19,201 bases of DNA from Bacteroidetes bacterium 4572_114 (GTDB lineage: Bacteria > Bacteroidota > Bacteroidia > Bacteroidales > 4484-276): positions 1-19,201 of the forward strand of contig NIVA01000029.1 of NCBI GenBank assembly GCA_002254335.1, given 5' to 3'. A model generated the notes under the pieces. The model saw only the letters and a program-made list of their open reading frames with translations. It had not been told where the DNA came from and did not search any database. Each line of letters begins with the position of its first letter. Within the stretch, counting starts at the first letter, position 1. Shown here in pieces: positions 14,467 to 19,201 of the stretch. The position numbers and the translations under genes are program-made.

Positions 14467-15659
14467 TGATAGAACTGCTCGAAAATTCAGACAGGTTGGT
14501 ACAGGGTGTTTCCTGTGATTTTAAAAGGTATCTTACAAAAAAAATCAATTGGCATAACCGGTTGATCGGGATTAAAGGTGCTCGTGGAACCGGAAAGACT
14601 ACAATAGTTTTGCAATGGCTGAAAGTTCAGGGAAAACCTGTCGCGAAAGCTGCATACTTTTCGCTTGATGACCTTTATTTCCTGACCAATACTTTAGTGG
14701 ATACTGCAAAATCATTTTTTCAGCAGGGGGGGCAAATTCTCGTGCTTGATGAAGTTCATAAATATCCGCAATGGGCCAGAGAAATAAAAATAGTTTATGA
14801 TCGCTTTCCCGAATTGCAGGTTATCTTCACTGGTTCATCTATCATCGATATTTCACGACAAGAGGGTGATCTTAGCCGAAGGGCGATAATGTATGAACTC
14901 CATGGGCTTTCTTACCGTGAATATCTTGAAATGAATGGAATAATGAAATTGCCCATCCTGAATTTAAACCAGATAACAGATGGTAATCTTTCGATCCAAA
15001 ATTATTTCCCATCCGGTTTTCGACCACTTGAATCATTCAATAACTATCTACGGTATGGCTATTACCCCTTCTCCAGGGAAGATATTCCCGGCTACTTTCA
15101 GCGGCTTCAGCAACTTATAAGATTAATTGTGGAATACGATATGGCCGAAATAAAGGGTTTCGACATCAGAAATGCCAAAAAGATGTTACAGCTTTTGTAT
15201 GTTGTTGCACAGCAAGTCCCGTTCAAACCAAATTTGCACAAGCTTTCCGAAAAATGCGGAATACACCGGAATTCGATGGGGAATTATATATGGTTTCTCG
15301 AAGAAGCACGGCTAATCAGATTGCTGCATCCTGCCGGAATAAGTATTGCAACTTTACAAAAGCCTGAAAAGATATTTTTAAACAATACCAGTTTAGCTTA
15401 TGCCATGGCTTCAGTTATGCCATCAATAGGGACTATTCGCGAAATTTTTGCTTTTAGTCAGTTAACTGTTAATCACGAAGTAAGGTTTCCAAAAAGCGGC
15501 GATTTTGAATTGGATGGCAAGATTGTTCTGGAAATCGGCGGCAAAAACAAGGACACAAAACAAATATCCGGTCTTTCAGAGGCTTATCTGGTTAAAGACG
15601 ACCTTGAGTTTCCGGTTTCAAAAGTAATTCCGCTCTGGTTGCTGGGATTTCTGTATTGA
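14466..15659 (+). CDS. AAA ATPase with DUF4143-type C-terminus, inserted cassette
   Basis: From ATG 14466 the protein is 397 residues and starts with the normal family N-terminus MIELLENSDRLVQGV. The P-loop is G38-ARGTG-K44-T45, Walker B is ILVLDE (D95, E96), and the sensor segment is FTGSS (121-125). Then come the family's SRRAIMYELHGLSYREYL stretch, a winged helix (about 235-310) and a nuclease-fold-like C-terminal part, FELDGKIVLEIGGKNK. Such ATPases are abundant in Bacteroidota and archaea and have no settled function. The gene sits inside a response-regulator HTH between 38-bp direct repeats. The open frame continues upstream into the regulator remnant (to 14109), but the promoter-like site directly before 14466 and the family N-terminus favour this start. 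It looks intact. Confidence 0.88.
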   Translation: MIELLENSDRLVQGVSCDFKRYLTKKINWHNRLIGIKGARGTGKTTIVLQWLKVQGKPVAKAAYFSLDDLYFLTNTLVDTAKSFFQQGGQILVLDEVHKYPQWAREIKIVYDRFPELQVIFTGSSIIDISRQEGDLSRRAIMYELHGLSYREYLEMNGIMKLPILNLNQITDGNLSIQNYFPSGFRPLESFNNYLRYGYYPFSREDIPGYFQRLQQLIRLIVEYDMAEIKGFDIRNAKKMLQLLYVVAQQVPFKPNLHKLSEKCGIHRNSMGNYIWFLEEARLIRLLHPAGISIATLQKPEKIFLNNTSLAYAMASVMPSIGTIREIFAFSQLTVNHEVRFPKSGDFELDGKIVLEIGGKNKDTKQISGLSEAYLVKDDLEFPVSKVIPLWLLGFLY

Positions 15660-15726
15660 TTATTATGAACAATACCTTCACAAAAACAAAACAAGCAATA
15701 AACTTCGGTGATAACCCGGGATTGCC

Positions 15727-15764
15727 CCGCCATACGGTTGATACGCACCGACGGAGGATTTTGG
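15727..15764 (+). repeat. Right direct repeat flanking the ATPase cassette
   Basis: Partner of 14396-14433, with differences at 4 of 38 positions. It encodes the same HTH residues (RHTVDTHRRRIL) and is followed by what reads as the original end of a LuxR-type regulator. The 67 bases between the ATPase stop and this repeat show no gene. Confidence 0.9.
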
Positions 15765-15790
15765 GGAAGGTGGAGGATTTTGGGGAAGGT
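15753..15790 (+). repeat. Exact 19-bp tandem duplication in the regulator tail
   Basis: GGAGGATTTTGGGGAAGGT occurs at 15753-15771 and again, without a gap, at 15772-15790. Nineteen is not a multiple of three, so it breaks the regulator tail frame. Confidence 0.9.
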
Positions 15791-15948
15791 GGGAGTGAAA
15801 TCTACCGGGGAGTTGGTGGGGATGGTTTAAAAAAAACTTATCAATAAATGCCGGTTGGAGTGGCATTTCGGGTTATGTAATTCCTGATTATCCTGATATA
15901 GAAACTGTTTTTGAATCGATCGCAGATGAACTTATCATCCTTCAAAAT

Positions 15949-16983
15949 ATGGAAGGGCTTTATTGGCCGGGGCAAAATGTGAACACACTCGGCGATTGGG
16001 ATTCAAATTCGGGCTACTACCTTAAAGTGTCGGATGAAACAATTTTGCCAATCGTTGGTAAAATACCTGATCAAAGTACCCTGGGGTTAACGAATGGTTG
16101 GTCGCTTATCCCGGTTATCAGCGAATGTGATGTGGATGCTGAACAACTTTTCAATGGGTTTGATTTGATAATCGTAAAAGAAGTTGCCGGTTGGCGTACG
16201 TACTGGCCAGGGTTTGGCATTAACACACTTGGACAGCTTGAACCCGGCAAAGCATATTTTGTTTTGATGGGAAGTGAAGGGGAGATTACATTTCCGGAGT
16301 GTAATGGCTTTAAAGTTGGCACATCCAAAAACCTAACAGGTTTTGGAAACCTGTTAGGTTTAAACTCTCCCTGGCAACTTCCAAAACTTACGGTGTCAAC
16401 ACATACTATTGCCATTTCATCAAACACAATCAATAATTCTGAAATATACACCGGAGATTTTATCGGAGCTTTTGATGAATCCGGGAATTGCTTTGGTGTT
16501 GGAATATGGCAGGGCGAAAACACTTCCATCACTTTGTTTGGCAACGATCCGCTAACTCAGGAAAAGGATGGATTTTCGGAAAACGATTTTATTTCGTTGC
16601 AAGCCTACAATCCTGAAACAAAGGAAGAAACCGATCTTGTAATAACCTGGGATCAATCATTGCCTCAGCACAATGGAACTTTCAGCACCAATGGCCTCTC
16701 AGCAATTTCGGAGTTGAAATTATCAGCTACCGGCATACAGTTTTTGAATGGGAATGAGGTTAAGATTTACCCCAACCCAACCACCGACAAAGTGTTTGTA
16801 AAACTTCCATCTGCAACAAAAACAACAATCTCAATTTTCGATATGAAAGGTCGGTTAATAACCAGAAATCAATTTACTGAAATGATTAATGAAATTGATC
16901 TCTCATCATACCAAAAAGGCATTTACATTATTGAGGTGAAAGGGGAAACAATCATAAAAACAGAAAGGTTGATAAAAAAATAG
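15949..16983 (+). CDS. 5'-truncated T9SS-sorted secreted protein
   Basis: From the first ATG this is 344 residues, but the open frame reaches back to 15799. Family-like sequence already starts at about 15835 (LSINAGWSGISGYVIP), so the real N-terminus, including the signal peptide, is missing; it abuts the regulator tail. The visible part has two related modules with the YWPG...NTLG pattern (MEGLYWPGQNVNTLG and RTYWPGFGINTLG), a jelly-roll-like middle, and a C-terminal T9SS type A sorting domain from about residue 263 (VKIYPNPTTDKVFVK to the end, IIKTERLIKK). Without a signal peptide it cannot be exported, so it is best read as a decaying remnant. It resembles the fragment at the window start (EELKLSATGI-like segment). 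A palindrome interrupts it in frame near residue 130. A terminator follows. Confidence 0.7.
   Translation: MEGLYWPGQNVNTLGDWDSNSGYYLKVSDETILPIVGKIPDQSTLGLTNGWSLIPVISECDVDAEQLFNGFDLIIVKEVAGWRTYWPGFGINTLGQLEPGKAYFVLMGSEGEITFPECNGFKVGTSKNLTGFGNLLGLNSPWQLPKLTVSTHTIAISSNTINNSEIYTGDFIGAFDESGNCFGVGIWQGENTSITLFGNDPLTQEKDGFSENDFISLQAYNPETKEETDLVITWDQSLPQHNGTFSTNGLSAISELKLSATGIQFLNGNEVKIYPNPTTDKVFVKLPSATKTTISIFDMKGRLITRNQFTEMINEIDLSSYQKGIYIIEVKGETIIKTERLIKK
16329..16361. repeat. 15-bp-arm palindrome inside the T9SS gene
   Basis: AAACCTAACAGGTTT (16329-16343) and AAACCTGTTAGGTTT (16347-16361) are perfect inverted copies with a TGG loop. It keeps the frame open and encodes NLTGFGNLLGL, a segment foreign-looking for this protein family. 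This suggests a small REP-like palindrome inserted into coding sequence. Confidence 0.75.
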
Positions 16984-17004
16984 TGCAGCAAAATTTGTAA
17001 TCAG

Positions 17005-17034
17005 AAAAGGCTATCCGTACGGATGGCCTTTTTT
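17005..17034 (+). terminator. Intrinsic terminator after the T9SS gene
   Basis: GGCTATCC (17009-17016) pairs with GGATGGCC (17021-17028) around GTAC, flanked by AAAA upstream and a run of six T downstream. It lies 22 bases after the stop codon. Confidence 0.9.
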
Positions 17035-17116
17035 GTAACCCATTACAATTTACCTCAAATACGCAAACCCTCAGAATAGTTTCTATTAATAATGGAAACA
17101 TTCTGATGAATGTTAC

Positions 17117-17151
17117 TTTTCACAAAAGAAAGTTTATTATCTTTGTGAAAA
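17117..17151 (+). promoter_or_regulatory. -7 element and 10-bp inverted repeat before the second ATPase gene
   Basis: TATCTTTG (17138-17145) is a perfect TAnnTTTG element. A perfect inverted repeat, TTTTCACAAA (17117-17126) and TTTGTGAAAA (17142-17151), brackets the promoter, with its right arm over the -7 TTTG and the expected transcription start. It looks like an operator. It also decides the start codon: the ATG at 17106 would lie upstream of transcription, so 17161 is chosen. Confidence 0.6.
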
Positions 17152-17160
17152 TATTTGTTA

Positions 17161-18413
17161 TGGACAAGCGTATACTTCAAACGATAATAGCTGATCAGCA
17201 GAGCATGGGCTGGCAAGCATCCTATATTGAAAGGAGTTTCCCCGGACACCTACTGTCAGGCAATGACATCGTGGTATTCTCCGGAATCAGGCGATGTGGG
17301 AAATCTACCTTACTCCATCAGATCAGAAAGGATCAGGATGAAAGGGATTTTTACATGAATTTTGATGATGACCGCCTGATTCAATTCAGTGTCGAAAATT
17401 TTCAAATGTTATTAGAGTTATTTATTGAATTATTCGGCCCACAAAAGACAATATATTTTGACGAAATACAGAATATATATGGTTGGGAGAGGTTCATAAG
17501 AAGACTATACGATTATGGCTATAAAGTATTTATTACCGGTTCAAATGCCACTATGTTGAGCCGTGAGCTGGGCACACATCTTTCGGGCAGGCATATATCA
17601 TATAAACTATTCCCTTTTTCTTTTAGCGAATACCTACGGTTTAATGGGTTTGATGCGGGTAAGCCATCTTTTTTTTCAACTGAAAACAGGGCACTGGCAC
17701 AAAAACACTTTTCTGATTATTTCATCTTTGGAGGATTTCCGGCATACATAAAGCTAAGAAACCCCGAATATCTAAAGTCGTTGTATGAAAGTATTTTATA
17801 CAGGGATGTGATGGTCCGCAACAACCTTGGCAATGAAAAAGAAATACTTGAATTGGTTTTTTACCTCGCCAGCAATGTGTCAAAACTTTCTTCGTACAAC
17901 TCTTTATCTAAAATCATTGGAGTGTCAAATGCCTCAACTGTAAAAAATTATATCTCGTATTTACAAAACTCCTACTTGATTTTTCCTGTCAATAAATATG
18001 ATTTTTCTTTAAAAAAACAAATCCAAAACCCTAAAAAGATATATTTTATTGACAACGCGTTGATCAAAACACTTGGTTTCTATTTTACTGATGACTTAGG
18101 AAGAATGCTTGAGAACCTGGTTTTCCTGGAACTAAAACGAAGAAATCACGAGATTTTTTACCATACTTCCAAAACCGAATGTGATTTTTTGGTCCGTAGC
18201 GGAAATTCAATATCTGTAGCAATTCAGGTTTCATATTCTCTTTCTGAAAAAAATACCCGATTAAGGGAAATTAATGGCCTTTTGGATGCAATGCAAACCT
18301 ATGCCCTGAATAAAGGCATGATCATTACCAACAATGAAGAAGAAAACCTTTCAATAGATAACAAGCACATTTCCATTGTTCCGGCCTGGAAATGGTTACT
18401 TGAAAGATATTGA
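17161..18413 (+). CDS. AAA ATPase with DUF4143-type C-terminus
   Basis: This 417-residue protein starts at 17161, 16 bases after the -7 element. The P-loop is G42-IRRCG-K48-S49-T50 and Walker B is TIYFDE (D101, E102). The sensor segment is FITGSNATMLSRELG (124-138), and the LSGRHISYKLFPFSFSEYL stretch (141-159) is a hallmark of this ATPase group. The C-terminal DUF4143 part has the winged-helix linker region (YNSLSKIIGVSNASTVKNYI) and an ENLVFLELKRR...ECDFLVRSG...AIQVSYS pattern like a restriction-nuclease fold. Function of the group is unsettled. It differs clearly in sequence from the cassette ATPase at 14466, so it is not a recent duplicate. It has its own promoter and converges with the minus-strand ATPase downstream, 80 bases away. 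Confidence 0.9.
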
Positions 18414-18493
18414 TATTTTTATAAAGATAGCACAATAAACATTGTAACAACATAAGGCCACAGGCATCTACTTGTAGCCATTTTTGTAGCCCA

Positions 18494-19201
18494 TCAAAAA
18501 TACCTCTCCAAAAACCGCCTGAAAAAAACATCATAAACTTTATAACCGTCCGGGCTACGGTATATCATCTCTTTTTCAACCAATACATGGAGTGCCTGCA
18601 GGGTTGAAGAACTGGATGGAAGTTTATATTTGATAAGAAAATTTACGGCAGACGGCTTTTGAACGATGCCCTCTTTTGCAATGGACTTTATTAAACTTCT
18701 TTGATTGCCGGGAAGCAGATTAAGGATATTGAGATAATCAACTTTACGGGTTTCGATATAATTGCCGGTTATCTCAGTAGCTTCATCTTTCTCCAGGAAA
18801 TTGTTTGATTTATAAAATGCCTGGTTGCAAATAACGTGGGTGTAATAGGTGTGGGTTTCAGTAAATTCCAGAAAGTGCCCGATTGCAGAATTTGAAATTT
18901 CTTTATCGAATTTATTAAAACATTGATTTATAAAATCAGCATATATATCATGGTTAATTTTATCAATTACCAGGCTTTCAGTACTCTGGTAAAAAGGTTG
19001 TTTGGCACTATAAAACATATTTTGGAGAATATGATTGGAACTGCCCGAAAATATAAAGGTTACATTTTTAAGCCGTTGGATAAAAGTCCGCAACAGTGCC
19101 TCGGCTTTCTCAGGATACCCGGCAACTTCCTGAAATTCATCAAATGCCACTACAACAGGGTTTTTTCGTTGTTCCAGGTAATCGAAAAGCTGGGAAATGC
19201 C
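18494..19201 (-). CDS. AAA ATPase, archaeal-type (PF01637-like), 5' end outside window
   Basis: The visible 235 residues are the C-terminal two thirds. The frame is open to the window edge, reading GISQLFDYLEQRKNPVVVAF before the first internal GTG, so the gene extends beyond 19201. Walker B is PVVVAFDEFQEV, and the sensor-type stretch is VTFIFSGSSNHILQNMF. Then come a helical lid and a winged helix near the end (IAKEGIVQKPSAVNFLIKYK, LHVLVEKEMIYRSPDG, YDVFFRRFLERYF). The P-loop is not in the window. It belongs to the archaeal-type ATPase group that is also multi-copy in Bacteroidota, distinct from the DUF4143 type. The cellular role is unknown. It converges with the plus-strand ATPase gene. 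Confidence 0.85.
   Translation of the reverse strand, partial: GISQLFDYLEQRKNPVVVAFDEFQEVAGYPEKAEALLRTFIQRLKNVTFIFSGSSNHILQNMFYSAKQPFYQSTESLVIDKINHDIYADFINQCFNKFDKEISNSAIGHFLEFTETHTYYTHVICNQAFYKSNNFLEKDEATEITGNYIETRKVDYLNILNLLPGNQRSLIKSIAKEGIVQKPSAVNFLIKYKLPSSSSTLQALHVLVEKEMIYRSPDGYKVYDVFFRRFLERYF

Larger units (their letters stand above)
15727..15830 (+). pseudogene. Displaced 3' end of a LuxR-type regulator
   Basis: The frame through the right direct repeat reads RHTVDTHRRRILGKV. After a 19-bp tandem duplication (15753-15790) that shifts frame, the sequence reads ILGKVGVKSTGELVGMV and stops at TAA 15828-15830. That is the expected final helix of a LuxR-type HTH. It is either the cut-off end of the regulator at 14109 or the end of a related copy brought in by recombination. 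It has no start of its own and is not a working gene. Confidence 0.7.

Noticed and set aside
15656..15847. 63-residue open frame as a gene
   Set aside because: It is the non-coding tail of the ATPase cassette plus the displaced regulator codons.
17106..17160. Upstream ATG as the start of the second ATPase
   Set aside because: It lies upstream of the -7 element at 17138-17145, and the added 18 residues (FHKRKFIIFVKIF...) read like translated promoter DNA.
1..19201. tRNA, rRNA, integrase or transposase genes
   Set aside because: I looked for cloverleaf ends, rRNA landmarks and recombinase motifs and found none; the Rpn-family gene is the only mobile-type protein.

Overview
The window looks like a chromosomal segment of a Bacteroidota species, probably Bacteroidales or Marinilabiliales-like. 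This rests on type IX secretion (T9SS) C-terminal sorting domains, a BatA/VWA protein, a ParC of the Bacteroidota type, a LytS-class kinase with periplasmic FG-GAP/VCBS-like repeats, and several perfect TAnnTTTG (-7) promoter elements. I see no rRNA, tRNA, CRISPR array or transposase.

Layout. Positions 1-362 hold the frameshifted 3' remnant of a T9SS-sorted protein, cut off by a hairpin-rich repeat (about 369-572) and a C-rich, G-poor tract. Housekeeping genes follow: glutamate dehydrogenase (782-2119) with a strong intrinsic terminator, a rubrerythrin-like diiron protein (2456-2911), an Rpn-type PD-(D/E)XK nuclease (3046-4020), a BatA/VWA membrane protein (4320-6365), an isochorismatase-family hydrolase (6796-7338) and ParC (7362-10169), the last two probably one operon. 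The gaps between these genes are full of non-coding repeats: a 15-bp-arm hairpin, 48-bp direct repeats, a GC-rich multi-hairpin element and 24-bp repeats.

From 10.2 kb onward the region is accessory and decaying. A HigBA-type toxin-antitoxin pair lies on the minus strand and is divergent from a LytS-like histidine kinase (11248-13359). Next come a broken HEPN gene with an intact MNT nucleotidyltransferase, then a LuxR-type response regulator that has lost most of its receiver domain. An AAA ATPase/DUF4143 gene (14466-15659) sits inside the helix-turn-helix codons of that regulator, flanked by 38-bp near-identical direct repeats (34/38). A displaced regulator 3' end, itself frameshifted by a 19-bp tandem duplication, abuts a 5'-truncated T9SS-sorted protein. 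A second DUF4143-type ATPase (17161-18413) and the 3' part of a third, convergent AAA ATPase (18494 to the window end) close the window.

How they work together. The kinase and the regulator remnant were probably once an adjacent two-component pair, now separated by the HEPN/MNT pair and inactivated by deletion and insertion. The most notable signal is the ATPase unit: promoter, palindromic operator-like site and ORF as a compact cassette between direct repeats. The second ATPase gene also has an inverted repeat overlapping its -7 element.
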